Positions 17,575 to 26,598 of a stretch of 64,000 bases of DNA are shown here, piece after piece; the first letter of the stretch is position 1; each line of letters starts with the position of its first letter. The notes beneath the pieces are model-generated. The model ran no database searches. It saw nothing but the letters and a program-made list of their open reading frames with translations, and had not been told where the DNA came from. The position numbers and the translations under genes are program-made. The DNA is from Pseudomonadota bacterium. Lineage in GTDB: Bacteria > Pseudomonadota > Gammaproteobacteria > Burkholderiales > Chitinibacteraceae. Location of the stretch: contig JAGTRM010000017.1 in assembly GCA_018261735.1 (NCBI GenBank), forward strand, positions 1 through 64,000, written 5' to 3'.

Positions 17575-18144
17575 TCACTCGATCCTTGCTGTCTGTTGTT
17601 CCGGTTCGGTTACAACCAGATTGCCCAATTCCGCCAGCGGCGGCAATTCGCGCAGGTTGGCCAACCCCAAGTCATCCAGAAACTGGCGCGTCGTGGCCAA
17701 GAGTTCCGGGCGGCCCGGCACTTCCTTGTGGCCGACTACCTCCACCCAGCCACGCTCGCGCAGTGTCTGCACAATCGGGCTGGCGACCGTCACCCCGCGA
17801 ATTTCCTCGATCTCGCCCCGGGTGACCGGTTGCCGGTAGGCAATGATCGCCAATGTTTCCATGACCGCACGCGAATAGCGTGGCGGTTTTTCCGGGCTCA
17901 AGCGATCCAGGTAGGGCTGCATTTCCGGCCGGGCGCGAAATCGCCAGCCGCTGGCGAGCTTCACCAGCTCCACGCCCCGCCCGGCCCAGTCTACCTGGAT
18001 CTGAGCCAGCAAGGCCGTGAGTGAATCCGTGCTGATTTCTTCGGCAAACAGCCTCTTCAGCTCGGAAAGCGGCAAGGGCGCATCGGCGACCAGCAGCGCG
18101 GTCTCCACGATTCGCAGATCGAGGGTCTGTTTGCGTCGGGTCAT
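17575..18144 (-). CDS. scpB: Segregation and condensation protein B
   Basis: A 189-residue winged-helix subunit of the SMC-ScpA-ScpB condensin that organises and segregates chromosomes. It shows [47 protein letters not shown] and [18 protein letters not shown], all typical of ScpB. It overlaps scpA by four bases. Confidence 0.95.
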   Translation of the reverse strand: MTRRKQTLDLRIVETALLVADAPLPLSELKRLFAEEISTDSLTALLAQIQVDWAGRGVELVKLASGWRFRARPEMQPYLDRLSPEKPPRYSRAVMETLAIIAYRQPVTRGEIEEIRGVTVASPIVQTLRERGWVEVVGHKEVPGRPELLATTRQFLDDLGLANLRELPPLAELGNLVVTEPEQQTARIE

Positions 18145-18947
18145 TCCTCATCTCCCAAGCCTGCCAGGCGTGCATAAATGGGTAAACCGGCGGCTTCCTG
18201 GGTCACGGCAATCATCTTTTCCTTCACCAATTCCAGCAATGCCGTGAAAGTGACCACCAGCATCGGCACGCCGCGCGCGTGATCGAACAGATCGACAAAA
18301 TCCACATAACGCCCGCCCGCCAGCGCCTTGAGGATATGGCTCATCTGTTCGCGCACCGATAGCTCGTCTGCCCGCACCGTATGGTGGCGCTTGTTTTTGG
18401 CGCGGGAAAGGATCGTCAGCCACGCCGCTTTCAGATCGCCCGGATCGACTTCGGGCAAGTTCAACATAGCCTCTTTCTCGAACACCACTGCAGCCCAGGC
18501 AAAATCACGCCCGGCCTGCGGTAATTGATCGAGCTCGAAGGCTGCGAGTTTCATCTGCTCGTATTCGAGTAGGCGGCGTACCAGTTCCGCGCGCGGGTCG
18601 TGACCGTCTTCCTGCGTTTGAGCCGGCTTAGGCAGCAACAGGCGCGACTTGATCTCGATCAGCATTGCCGCCATCAGCAGGTACTCGGCAGCGAGTTCCA
18701 GGCGGCTCGTCTGCATGGCCTCGACATACTGCATGTACTGCGCCGTGACCGCCGCCATCGGAATATCGAGGATGTCGAGATTCTGGCGCCGGATCAGGTA
18801 AAGCAGCAGATCGAGCGGGCCTTCAAACGACTCGAGCAGTACCCGCAGCGCATCGGGCGGGATATAGAGATCGTGCGGCAACTCCCGCAGCGGCTCGCCA
18901 AAGAGATGCGCCAGCGGTTCGGGCAGAGCTGTCTGTGGGGCGTTCAT
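18141..18947 (-). CDS. scpA: Segregation and condensation protein A
   Basis: A 268-residue kleisin subunit of the SMC complex. The N-terminal segment [31 protein letters not shown] is diagnostic, followed by [19 protein letters not shown] and a C-terminal winged helix ([17 protein letters not shown]). It is paired by a four-base overlap with scpB. Confidence 0.95.
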   Translation of the reverse strand: MNAPQTALPEPLAHLFGEPLRELPHDLYIPPDALRVLLESFEGPLDLLLYLIRRQNLDILDIPMAAVTAQYMQYVEAMQTSRLELAAEYLLMAAMLIEIKSRLLLPKPAQTQEDGHDPRAELVRRLLEYEQMKLAAFELDQLPQAGRDFAWAAVVFEKEAMLNLPEVDPGDLKAAWLTILSRAKNKRHHTVRADELSVREQMSHILKALAGGRYVDFVDLFDHARGVPMLVVTFTALLELVKEKMIAVTQEAAGLPIYARLAGLGDEE

Positions 18948-18962
18948 CTGCGGATACTTATC

Positions 18963-19298
18963 CTACGAGCGCCGGATCTTTTTTTCTCCCGGCGCAGGCA
19001 ATTTACCCGAGTAAGAAACCAAGAGCAGCAGCCCGGCCAGGATCAGCATGGATGGAATCAATAGCCGCCATCCCAAGCCATGGTGCTGGTGCAGATAAAA
19101 TGCCCCCCCGGCCGCAATCAACAGCGGCCCCTTGACGACGGACGACGTGTTGAACCCCTCAAGCATCAGTACCAGGATGCCGGCACTGGCCAGCCCCAGA
19201 ATCACGATCCAGTTGGCTTCCGGAAACAGATGCAATTCATTCAGCAACCAGCCCGCGCCAACCACGACCAGAGCGATGGGAAAAAAAGAATTGCGCAT
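18963..19298 (-). CDS. Small membrane protein, LiaI/DUF5668-like
   Basis: A 111-residue hydrophobic protein with about four membrane segments (FFPIALVVVGAGWLL, WIVILGLASAGILVLML, GPLLIAAGGAFYL, LLIPSMLILAGLLLLV) and a short basic tail. It resembles the LiaI/LiaF-like transmembrane region proteins of unknown function. The ATG at 19298 has AAGGAGG five bases upstream, so an in-frame ATG six codons earlier is rejected. It sits between trpS and scpA on the same strand. The family link is a resemblance only. Confidence 0.7.
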   Translation of the reverse strand: MRNSFFPIALVVVGAGWLLNELHLFPEANWIVILGLASAGILVLMLEGFNTSSVVKGPLLIAAGGAFYLHQHHGLGWRLLIPSMLILAGLLLLVSYSGKLPAPGEKKIRRS

Positions 19299-19355
19299 GC
19301 TGCCTCCTTGCGGCACTGTGTTCAGATACTGGCCCCGCCCAACGAAACTTGCTGC

Positions 19356-20558
19356 TTAACTGTAGCTCAACCCCATCGCTTCCTTGACATCGCGCATCGT
19401 TTCCTTGGCGACCTCGCGGGCACGTTCGCAACCATCGGCCACGATGCGTTTCACCAGCATCGGGTCTTCCAAGTACGGTTGGGCACGCTCGAACATCGGT
19501 TTTTGTTCGGCCAGCACGCCTTCGATCACCGGCTGCTTGCAATCCAGACAGCCAATGCCGGCGCTCTTGCATCCCGCAACGACCCAATCCTTGACCGACG
19601 CATCCGAATACACCTGATGCAACTGCCACACCGGGCACTTTTCCGGATCGCCCGGATCATTGCGGCGCACCCGTGCCGGATCAGTCGGCATCTGGCGAAT
19701 TTTCTTGCTTACCACCTCGGCGTCTTCGCGCAGGCTGATGGTGTTGTTGTAGGACTTGGACATCTTGTTGCCATCGAGGCCCGGCATGCGCGAAGCCGCG
19801 GTCAGCAGCGGCCGGGATTCGGGAAGGATCATCTTGCCGCCGCCTTCCAGGTAGCCGAAGAGGCGTTCACGATCACCGAGGCTGACGTTCTGGCTGTCGG
19901 CGAGCAAGGCGCGTGCTGCCTCGAGCGCTTCCACATCGCCATCCTGCTGGTAACGCGTGCGCAGTTCTTCGTAGAGCTTGCCCTTCTTGCCGCCGAGCTT
20001 CTTGACCGCAGCCTCGGCCTTTTCCTGATAGCCCACTTCCTTGCCGAATACGTGGTTGAAGCGGCGCGCGACTTCGCGGGTCAGTTCGACGTGCGGCACC
20101 TGATCTTCGCCGACCGGCACCAGATTGCCGCGATACAGCAGAATATCGGCGGCTTGCAGCAGCGGATAGCCGAGGAAGCCGTAGGTACCCAGATCCTTGT
20201 GGCTCATCTTTTCGATCTGGTCTTTGTAGGTCGGCACGCGTTCCAGCCACGACAACGGCGTGACCATCGACAAGGCCAGATGCAGTTCGGCATGCTCAGG
20301 CACGCGGCTCTGAATGAAGATCGTTGCTTGCGCCGGATCGACACCCGATGCCAGCCAATCGATCACCATGTCCCAGGTGCTTTTTTCGATGCCGCTGACA
20401 TCGTCGTAGCTCGTGGTCAACGCATGCCAGTCGGCCACCATGAAGAAGCACTCGTATTCGCTTTGCAGCTTGACCCAGTTCTTGACCACGCCGTGGTAAT
20501 GCCCCAAATGGAGCTTGCCGGTGGGGCGCATGCCAGAGAGAACACGATCGGGATACAT
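19356..20558 (-). CDS. trpS: Tryptophanyl-tRNA synthetase
   Basis: A 400-residue class Ic synthetase charging tRNA-Trp. RPTGKLHLGHYHG contains the HIGH-equivalent HLGH at 17-20, and GNKMSKSYNN is the KMSKS loop. It is some 65 residues longer than E. coli TrpS because of a charged insertion between the two halves (around VKKLGGKKGKLYEELRTRY). The order M50 protease-trpS-scpA is common in betaproteobacteria. Confidence 0.96.
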   Translation of the reverse strand: MYPDRVLSGMRPTGKLHLGHYHGVVKNWVKLQSEYECFFMVADWHALTTSYDDVSGIEKSTWDMVIDWLASGVDPAQATIFIQSRVPEHAELHLALSMVTPLSWLERVPTYKDQIEKMSHKDLGTYGFLGYPLLQAADILLYRGNLVPVGEDQVPHVELTREVARRFNHVFGKEVGYQEKAEAAVKKLGGKKGKLYEELRTRYQQDGDVEALEAARALLADSQNVSLGDRERLFGYLEGGGKMILPESRPLLTAASRMPGLDGNKMSKSYNNTISLREDAEVVSKKIRQMPTDPARVRRNDPGDPEKCPVWQLHQVYSDASVKDWVVAGCKSAGIGCLDCKQPVIEGVLAEQKPMFERAQPYLEDPMLVKRIVADGCERAREVAKETMRDVKEAMGLSYS

Positions 20559-20586
20559 TTAATAGTTCCTTGATTTCAAATGGTTA

Positions 20587-21222
20587 TCAGAGAATGAGGC
20601 GAATGAGGCCATAACCCAGCCGAACCAGCGGCATCATCAGTGTGCCCAGCACGCCGAAAGCCATCAGGCCGATCAAGATATACATGCCATAAGGCTCAAT
20701 ACGGGAAAATTTCCATGCCAGATCCCGTGGCAACAGGGAGACCACGACACGGCCGCCGTCCAGTGGCAGAAGAGGCAGCAAATTAAGCGCCATCAGCGAG
20801 ATATTGATGATGATTCCCGCCTCGCCCATCCGTGCCAACGGTTCCGCATAGGTATTGTCGCCCAATGCGATGGCAAGCTTGATCAGCAACGCCCAGAAAA
20901 ATGCCATCGCCAGATTGGAAGCGGGTCCGGCCAGCGCCACCCAGAGCATGTCCTGCTTGGGACGGCGCAAGGCATCAAAATTGACCGGTACCGGTTTGGC
21001 CCAGCCGAAGATAAAACCGCCGAGCCACAGGCAGAGCAGCGGCAATAGCACAGTGCCAAACGGATCGATATGCTTGAGCGGGTTGAGCGAGCAGCGTCCG
21101 AGCATCCACGCCGTCTTGTCGCCAAAGTGTTTGGCCGCAAAAGCATGCGAAGCTTCGTGCACGGTAATGGCAAACAGCACGGGCAAGGCCCAGATGGCAA
21201 TTTTCTGTATCAGGTCTTCCAT
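20587..21222 (-). CDS. Site-2 protease family (M50) zinc metallopeptidase
   Basis: A 211-residue polytopic membrane protein with the zinc-binding HEASH (H22, E23, H26) in the first helix region and the second metal motif LLPLDGGRV. This is the compact group III M50 layout without PDZ domains. It would cleave transmembrane substrates; the substrate is unknown. Neighbours yciO and trpS on the same strand reflect conserved gene order rather than a shared pathway. Confidence 0.9.
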   Translation of the reverse strand: MEDLIQKIAIWALPVLFAITVHEASHAFAAKHFGDKTAWMLGRCSLNPLKHIDPFGTVLLPLLCLWLGGFIFGWAKPVPVNFDALRRPKQDMLWVALAGPASNLAMAFFWALLIKLAIALGDNTYAEPLARMGEAGIIINISLMALNLLPLLPLDGGRVVVSLLPRDLAWKFSRIEPYGMYILIGLMAFGVLGTLMMPLVRLGYGLIRLIL

Positions 21223-21261
21223 CTTTTTCCTGGGGTATGTTGAGTCAACAGCGAGGTGGAA

Positions 21262-21885
21262 TTACAAGCCGAACGGCACGGCACTGCCCTGCCCTTGTCG
21301 CACCAGGACCGGTGCGCCTTCGGAAAGATCAATCACCGTGGTTGGATCCATTCCGCAAAAGCCGCCTTCAATGATCAAATCGACACTGTTTTCCAGACGG
21401 TCCCGGATCTCCCACGCATCAGACATGGGATGTTCCTCATCGGGCATCAACAGTGAGGATGACAGCATCGGCTCGCCCAACTCTTCCAGTAAAGCCAGCG
21501 CCACCGGATGTTGCGGCACGCGCAGGCCGATCGTTGATTTCTTGGGATGCCACAAGCGACGCGGGACTTCCTTGGTCGCCAGCAGGATAAAGGTATACGG
21601 GCCAGGCGTCGTGCTCTTCAGCAGACGAAATACTTGATTGTCGACTCGCGCATAACTGCCCAGTTCGGACAGATCACGGCAGGCCAGGGTGAAGTGGTGT
21701 TTTTCATCGAGCTGACGGATGCGGCGAATGCGCTCCATGGCGGCCTTGTCGTCAAGCTGGCAGCCCAGCGCATAGCACGAGTCGGTGGGGTAAACCACCA
21801 AGCCGCCGGCACGGATGATTTCCACGGCCTGTTTGATCAGGCGCGGTTGCGGTGTTTCCGGGTGTATCGAGAAAAATTGGGCCAT
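21262..21885 (-). CDS. yciO: YciO/Sua5/YrdC-domain protein
   Basis: A 207-residue protein of the TsaC/Sua5 (YrdC-like) fold. It shows AVEIIRAGGLVVYPTDSCYALGC, RIRQLDEKHHFTLACRDLSEL, STIGLRVPQHPVALALLEELGEPMLSSSLLMP and the C-terminal VLVRQGQG. The KHHFTL segment and the neighbouring PHP phosphatase gene favour the YciO branch over TsaC, which makes threonylcarbamoyl-AMP for tRNA t6A. YciO has related but weaker activity. Confidence 0.88.
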   Translation of the reverse strand: MAQFFSIHPETPQPRLIKQAVEIIRAGGLVVYPTDSCYALGCQLDDKAAMERIRRIRQLDEKHHFTLACRDLSELGSYARVDNQVFRLLKSTTPGPYTFILLATKEVPRRLWHPKKSTIGLRVPQHPVALALLEELGEPMLSSSLLMPDEEHPMSDAWEIRDRLENSVDLIIEGGFCGMDPTTVIDLSEGAPVLVRQGQGSAVPFGL

Positions 21886-21891
21886 GGGTCG

Positions 21892-22758
21892 TTATTCTAC
21901 GGGCTTGTGCGGTGCAGGGAAACCGGGCAACCAGCGTGTCCACACCGGCTCGCAGCCAAAAGGCAAGTCGCCATTCAGTCCGGGTTCGCGCGCGCCCTCG
22001 TTGGTGGCATGATAATCACTGCCGCAAGAGGCTAGATAACCATGCTCTTTGGCAAGCCGGCCGAAACGCGATACATCTGCGGCGCCATGGCAACCGGAAG
22101 CCACTTCCAGCGCAGTGCCGCCCAGTCGCTTGAATTCGATCAGCAACACGCGCAACGTTTCCGGCCCCATTTCGTAGCGTCCCGGGTGCGCCAGTAAGGC
22201 CACGCCGCCCGCATCGGTAATCCACGCCACCGCTTCGTGCAGGCGTGCCCACTCATGCTCCACGAAGCCCGGCATGCCCGGTTTCAGGTACTTATAGAAC
22301 ACCGAGCGCACATCCTTGGCCTTGCCGATTTCAACGATGTAGCGGGCAAAATGGGCACGGCTGATCATTTCCGGGTTTTCCGCGTATTTGCGTGCGCCCT
22401 CGAGTGCGTCTGGAATCCCGACCTTGGCCAACGATTCGGCCATGCGTTCGGCCCGTTCCCAACGCCCGGAACGCACCGCCTCCAGGCCTTGCTTGAGCGC
22501 AGCATTTTCCGGATCGAACCCGAGTCCAACCACGTGCAGAATATGTTTCCCCCAACTGACCGAAATTTCCACCCCAGTGACAAACGGCATGCCGAGCTGA
22601 TTGGCTTCGTCTGCCGCTTCTGCGAGGCCGCGCAGGTCATCGTGGTCGGTCAGGGCAAATAACTGGCAGCCGCGCGAATGCGCGAGCCGCACCACCTCGC
22701 GCGGCGACAATAAACCGTCGGATACAGTTGAATGGCAATGCAAATCAACCGGGATCAT
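21892..22758 (-). CDS. PHP-domain phosphoesterase (RNase AM/TrpH family)
   Basis: A 288-residue metal-dependent phosphoesterase. Metal ligands appear in VDLHCHSTVSDG (H7, H9), LTDHDDLRGL, the GVEIS region and SDYHA near the end. E. coli homologue YciV/Rnm hydrolyses 3',5'-nucleoside bisphosphates and trims RNA 5' ends. The ATG at 22758 overlaps the SemiSWEET stop as ATGA, which decides it against a start at 22860. yciO follows six bases later, the same pairing as in E. coli. Confidence 0.9.
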   Translation of the reverse strand: MIPVDLHCHSTVSDGLLSPREVVRLAHSRGCQLFALTDHDDLRGLAEAADEANQLGMPFVTGVEISVSWGKHILHVVGLGFDPENAALKQGLEAVRSGRWERAERMAESLAKVGIPDALEGARKYAENPEMISRAHFARYIVEIGKAKDVRSVFYKYLKPGMPGFVEHEWARLHEAVAWITDAGGVALLAHPGRYEMGPETLRVLLIEFKRLGGTALEVASGCHGAADVSRFGRLAKEHGYLASCGSDYHATNEGAREPGLNGDLPFGCEPVWTRWLPGFPAPHKPVE

Positions 22759-23024
22759 TTCTTCGGTTTTTCCGTGTGAATAATCTTGAAGACAAGCACC
22801 GCGCCGGCCAGGAGCAGTGTGACCATATTGGGCAGCACCAGCGGCCAAGCACGGGTCCATAGCGCGTAAATTAGCCAGAGCAGCACACCGAACACGAACA
22901 GGGTATACATGCCCAGCGAGATATCCTCGACCGAACGCGTTCTCCAGACCCGGATCACCTGGGGCAAGAAAGAAATGGTCGTACAGAATCCTGCCAAATG
23001 ACCTACATAATCCGGATTGATCAT
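22755..23024 (-). CDS. SemiSWEET-type transporter
   Basis: An 89-residue, three-helix membrane protein of the SemiSWEET/PQ-loop family. The hallmark segment CTTISFLPQVIRVWRTRSVEDISLGMY contains the PQ motif, followed by two further hydrophobic helices. Such proteins dimerise into small sugar transporters. It is joined to cysM and to the PHP phosphatase gene by ATGA overlaps on both sides, so it is translated with them although no functional link is obvious. Confidence 0.88.
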   Translation of the reverse strand: MINPDYVGHLAGFCTTISFLPQVIRVWRTRSVEDISLGMYTLFVFGVLLWLIYALWTRAWPLVLPNMVTLLLAGAVLVFKIIHTEKPKK

Positions 23025-23899
23025 GCCGGGAATACTCCAGTGGAAAGATAGCGATCGCCCCTATCGCACACGATGGATACGATCACGGCATTTTCAACTT
23101 CACTCGATAGCCGCAAGGCTGCCGCCAGCGCTCCGCCCGAGGATATCCCGGCAAAGATGCCTTCCTCGCGTGCCAACCGGCGCGTGGTTTCTTCGGCCTC
23201 GGCTTGCGTGACTTCCATGATGCGGTCGAGCTTGGAAAAGTCGCAAATGGCGGGCACATATTCGACTGGCCATTTGCGGATGCCCGGAATCTGCGCGCCG
23301 TCGCAAGGCTGAACCCCAACAATCTGGATTGCGGGATTTTGCTGCTTCAAAAAACGCCCCACGCCCATCACGGTACCGGTGGTGCCCATGCTGGAAACAA
23401 AATGCGTGATCTGCCCGCCGGTATCGTGCCAGATTTCCTGGCCCGTGGCTTCATAATGGGCAAGCGGATTATCCGGGTTGGCGAACTGATCAAGGATACG
23501 CCCCTGCCCGGCATCCACCATCGCCTGCGCCTGATCGCGCGCGGCTTCCATGCCCTCGCTCAGGATCACTTCGGCGCCATAGGCCTTCATAGTCTGAATG
23601 CGTTCGATACTGGCATTTTTCGGCATCAGCAATACCATGCGGTAGCCCATCATTGCCGCCGCCATCGCCAGCGCAATACCGGTATTGCCCGAGGTCGCTT
23701 CGATCAGCGTATCACCGGGCCTGATCTCACCGCGCTCTGCGGCATGGCGAATCATGGCAAACGCGGGCCTATCCTTGACCGACCCGGCCGGATTGTTGCC
23801 TTCCAGCTTGACCAAAACGATGTTGGAGGTCGCGCCGGGAAGGCGCTTCAGCTTAACCAGCGGCGTGTTGCCAATAAAATCTTCGAGATACTTGTACAT
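23021..23899 (-). CDS. cysM: Cysteine synthase B
   Basis: A 292-residue PLP-dependent O-acetylserine (thiol)lyase. The PLP lysine is K42 in GSVKDRPA; the phosphate-binding loop EATSGNTGIALA and the SSMGTTGTVMGV motif are present. The AGSVKDRPA context and the short length fit CysM rather than CysK. It is the first gene of the run to folA. A TATAAT and a 16-bp inverted repeat lie 24-46 bp upstream. Confidence 0.95.
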   Translation of the reverse strand: MYKYLEDFIGNTPLVKLKRLPGATSNIVLVKLEGNNPAGSVKDRPAFAMIRHAAERGEIRPGDTLIEATSGNTGIALAMAAAMMGYRMVLLMPKNASIERIQTMKAYGAEVILSEGMEAARDQAQAMVDAGQGRILDQFANPDNPLAHYEATGQEIWHDTGGQITHFVSSMGTTGTVMGVGRFLKQQNPAIQIVGVQPCDGAQIPGIRKWPVEYVPAICDFSKLDRIMEVTQAEAEETTRRLAREEGIFAGISSGGALAAALRLSSEVENAVIVSIVCDRGDRYLSTGVFPA

Positions 23900-23922
23900 G
23901 TGCCATTTCCTGTGGATCCCAC

Positions 23923-23945
23923 ATTATACGGGCTTGTGGAAGCCC
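23923..23945 (-). promoter_or_regulatory. cysM promoter with inverted repeat
   Basis: On the minus strand a perfect TATAAT (23928-23923) lies 24 bp before the cysM ATG. The inverted repeat GGGCTT-N4-AAGCCC (23930-23945) occupies the -10/-35 spacer region, where a bound regulator or DNA twisting would affect transcription. No good -35 hexamer is seen. Confidence 0.45.
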
Positions 23946-24139
23946 TGCTCCGGACACTTTGCACTGAGGCAGTCAATAAATGTATTTTTCACAAGGGGTT
24001 AGCCGTGACCCGCTTCTGCGAAAAATATTCAGAAAGAGAATGATGTGACCATACAGGCCGGTGAAAATTCTGCCATCGGCACCGTACTGTAAATTACTGC
24101 GGGTCTGGCAATATCCGCCTGCGAGGAACTATTTACCGC
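23946..24139. other. Intergenic region between cysM and the cytochrome b562 gene
   Basis: Together with the flanking promoters this is the 314-bp gap between the two divergent genes. It is A/T-richer than its surroundings. Apart from the two promoter regions no gene, repeat or RNA-like fold was recognised. Confidence 0.4.
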
Positions 24140-24168
24140 TTGTACAGGTCACTGCGAATCATTATTAT
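24140..24168 (+). promoter_or_regulatory. Candidate promoter of the cytochrome b562 gene
   Basis: TTGTAC (24140-24145) and TATTAT (24163-24168) are separated by exactly 17 bases, 46 bp before the start codon. Confidence 0.5.
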
Positions 24169-24213
24169 TTTCTTTGAATTTTGTTTGCCGCACCCACTTT
24201 GGAGAAACCGTGC

Positions 24214-24609
24214 ATGAAAAAAACTGCCCTGTTGTTTTGTTCAGTCTTGCTGGCCACTGCGCTTTCGGCCACGGCCCAGGCGGACAATGAAGTCAAAACC
24301 ACAATGAAATCCATAGGGAAGAGTTTTGGCACGGCAGAAAAAACGGATGATCTTGCCGTTATAAAAGCTGAACTGGCTACTTTGCGCGAATCCGTTACCC
24401 AGGTTCAGAAACTTGTTCCGGAGCACCTGAAGAACCAACCCGCCGACAGCGCTGACCGCAAGCTTTACACTGAAGGGCTCGCCAAGCTGCTGACTCAAAT
24501 CGATGCCGCCCAAGCTGCTGCCAATAGCGGCAAACTTGGCGAGACCAAAGTCGCACTCGCCAATTTGAAAGCAACGCGGAATGAGTACCACAAGAAATTG
24601 AAGCCCTGA
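24214..24609 (+). CDS. cybC: Cytochrome b562 family protein
   Basis: A 131-residue periplasmic four-helix protein. The signal peptide ends at AQA-D (residue 23/24), leaving about 108 residues, close to E. coli cytochrome b562 (106). The predicted haem ligands are in place: M31 (mature M8) in KTTMKSIG and H126 (mature H103) in the C-terminal LKATRNEYHKKL, which closely resembles the E. coli C-terminus. The haem is non-covalent, as no CxxCH is present. GGAG lies upstream of the ATG at 24214. It is monocistronic, between its own promoter and a bidirectional hairpin. Electron transfer is expected; the partner is unknown. Confidence 0.85.
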   Translation: MKKTALLFCSVLLATALSATAQADNEVKTTMKSIGKSFGTAEKTDDLAVIKAELATLRESVTQVQKLVPEHLKNQPADSADRKLYTEGLAKLLTQIDAAQAAANSGKLGETKVALANLKATRNEYHKKLKP

Positions 24610-24619
24610 TATGCAGCAG

Positions 24620-24643
24620 TGACGGGGTCACGGCACCCCGTCA
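24620..24643. terminator. Hairpin between cytochrome b562 gene and pgpA
   Basis: TGACGGGGT (24620-24628) and ACCCCGTCA (24635-24643) form a 9-bp stem with a 6-base loop. It sits between convergent genes and includes the pgpA stop codon. On the plus strand it is followed by AAAAGTTC, so the T-run is poor. Confidence 0.6.
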
Positions 24644-25180
24644 AAAGTTCGCAGGAAAAAGCAGCCCCAGCAACAAGACACCCGCGATGGCATACCCCGC
24701 GGCCAGTAAATCATCCAGCATCACGCCCAAACCACCCGGCACACGGGCATCCAGCCAGTTGATTGGCCACGGTTTCCAGATATCAAAACACCGGAACAGG
24801 GCAAAAGCAGCCAGCCAGCCTGGCAGTGTGGCGGGTGCAGCAGCCAACACCAGCCACATGGCCACGATTTCGTCGATCACGATACCGCCGTGATCATGTA
24901 CGCCAAGATCATGGCAGGTTTTTTGTGCGGCCCAGATGCCCAACAGGAAAGCAGGAAGGCACAGCGCAACGATCACGATGGGCGGAAGCAGGTACACCAG
25001 CAAGCCATACAGCGGCAATGCAGCAAGGGTGCCAAAAGTTCCCGGGGCTTTGCGGGCGAGGCCACTGCCAAACCCCAGGGCGATGAAGTGCGCCGGATGA
25101 TTCAGCAGGAAAGCGCGGTCAAGGCGCACAAGTGGACAAGTGGTCACGGACGGTTCAGGCAAAATGATCAAATCCGGCAT
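24641..25180 (-). CDS. pgpA: Phosphatidylglycerophosphatase A
   Basis: About 179 residues. It removes phosphate from phosphatidylglycerol phosphate in phospholipid synthesis at the inner membrane. The PgpA motifs FGSGLARKAPGTFGTLAALP and HDHGGIVIDEIVAMW are present, with several hydrophobic helices. The start is uncertain: the ATG at 25180 overlaps thiL by 26 bases, a GTG lies 11 codons later, and neither has a clear Shine-Dalgarno. The thiL-pgpA pairing is conserved in many proteobacteria. Confidence 0.9.
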   Translation of the reverse strand: MPDLIILPEPSVTTCPLVRLDRAFLLNHPAHFIALGFGSGLARKAPGTFGTLAALPLYGLLVYLLPPIVIVALCLPAFLLGIWAAQKTCHDLGVHDHGGIVIDEIVAMWLVLAAAPATLPGWLAAFALFRCFDIWKPWPINWLDARVPGGLGVMLDDLLAAGYAIAGVLLLGLLFPANF

Positions 25181-26105
25181 GCGACAAAACCAGCGGTTCG
25201 CCACAGGAATCCAGTACGCGCACACCCTGCCCGGCTACCAGCCGGCCAACCCGCGTCAGCGATAACCCGGTTGATATCTTGAGTGCTTCAATCGCATCGC
25301 GCTGTGCGGCTGGTGCAGAGAAACACAATTCATAATCATCGCCGCCCGCCAGAATGGCCTCTTGCAGCAAATCAGGCGGCAAATCGCTGAGCACATACGG
25401 GTAAGGAACACAGGAGAGTTCAATCTCCGCGCCGCAACCAGAACGCTCGCACAAATGCCCTGCATCGGCCAGCAAACCGTCGGAGATATCCAGTGCGGCG
25501 CTGGCCAAGCCGCATAACTGCCGGCCCAGCGCCACGCGCGGCACCGGCAAATCCAGCCGGACTTCGCATTGCGCAAAAATATTGGGTGGCAGAATGGTGC
25601 GACCTTGCCGGTGCATGACCGCCGCCGCAGCAGCACCGAGCGGGCCGGAGACCCACAGGTCATCGCCTGGCAGCCCGCCACTGCGCAGCAAAGCCGCTCC
25701 GGCTTCAACCTCCCCCATAATCTGGATAGAGATGGTCAGCGGGCCACAGGTAGTATCGCCGCCGATCAGGGTCACGCCGTGTTCTTCCGCCATGGCCCGA
25801 AGGCCGCGGCTGAAGGCTTCGAGCCAGCGCGTATCGATTTGCGGCAAGGCCAGTGCCAGGGTAAACCAGCGCGGGACGGCACCCATTGCCGCCATATCGG
25901 AAAGATTGACTGCAAGAACCTTGCGTCCAAGGCAATCGGGATCCACATCTGCGAAGAAGTGCCGGCCTTCCACCAGCATGTCGGCCGAAATTGCCAGCTG
26001 CTTGCCCGGCGCCACACTCACCAACGCGGCATCATCGCCCACGCCAAGCTCGGCATTGGATGCAGGCCAGTCGAAATAGCGGGCAATCAGCTGGAATTCG
26101 TTCAT
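25155..26105 (-). CDS. thiL: Thiamine-monophosphate kinase
   Basis: A 316-residue ATP-dependent kinase of the PurM-like fold that makes thiamine diphosphate. It shows MNEFQLIARYF, LGVGDDAALV, LAVNLSDMAAMGA, GGDTTCGPL, ALDISDGLLAD and AGGDDYELCF. It lies 12 bp after nusB, the widespread nusB-thiL-pgpA order. Confidence 0.95.
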   Translation of the reverse strand: MNEFQLIARYFDWPASNAELGVGDDAALVSVAPGKQLAISADMLVEGRHFFADVDPDCLGRKVLAVNLSDMAAMGAVPRWFTLALALPQIDTRWLEAFSRGLRAMAEEHGVTLIGGDTTCGPLTISIQIMGEVEAGAALLRSGGLPGDDLWVSGPLGAAAAAVMHRQGRTILPPNIFAQCEVRLDLPVPRVALGRQLCGLASAALDISDGLLADAGHLCERSGCGAEIELSCVPYPYVLSDLPPDLLQEAILAGGDDYELCFSAPAAQRDAIEALKISTGLSLTRVGRLVAGQGVRVLDSCGEPLVLSHAGFDHFA

Positions 26106-26117
26106 GACGGATGGATT

Positions 26118-26597
26118 TTATGCGCCCTGACGCTTGGCACGCACACCTTCGATTTCCTGCGCGCGAACAACTGCGGCGAGCTTGTCGAGCACGCCGTTGA
26201 CGAACTTGTGGCCGTCAGTGCCGCCAAAGGTCTTGGCGAGCTCAATGGCTTCGTTGACAATCACCGGATACGGCGTTTGCGGCATGTGGATGATTTCATA
26301 CGCGCCGGCATACAGGATTGCCTTTTCCACCGGGCTGATCTCGACAAACGGGCGATCGATATGCGGCGCCAGCGCAACCGTCAAACCTTCCACTTCCTTG
26401 ACCGCACCAAAGAATACCATGCGGAAGAGCTCTTCATCGGCACGCACGAAACTGGTCGAGCTTTCCTTGATGAAACGCTCGATGCTGCCAACGCTATCCT
26501 GCGTCAATTGCCATTGGTAAAGCGCCTGCACGGCAAATTCACGGGCACGGCGGCGCGCGGACTTGACCGGCGGCTTGGTTTTTTGCGGCTCGCTCAT
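26118..26597 (-). CDS. nusB: Transcription antitermination protein NusB
   Basis: A 159-residue all-helical RNA-binding factor acting with NusE in rRNA antitermination. The start region ARRRAREFAVQALYQW, the ILYAGAYEI segment and VIVNEAIELAKTFGGTDGHKFVNGVLDKLA are characteristic. It lies directly after ribH with a one-base gap. Confidence 0.95.
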   Translation of the reverse strand: MSEPQKTKPPVKSARRRAREFAVQALYQWQLTQDSVGSIERFIKESSTSFVRADEELFRMVFFGAVKEVEGLTVALAPHIDRPFVEISPVEKAILYAGAYEIIHMPQTPYPVIVNEAIELAKTFGGTDGHKFVNGVLDKLAAVVRAQEIEGVRAKRQGA

Positions 26598-26598
26598 G

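Noticed and set aside
19080..20573. 497-codon plus-strand frame opposite trpS
   Set aside because: Antisense of trpS with no motifs; trpS shows both HLGH and KMSKS.
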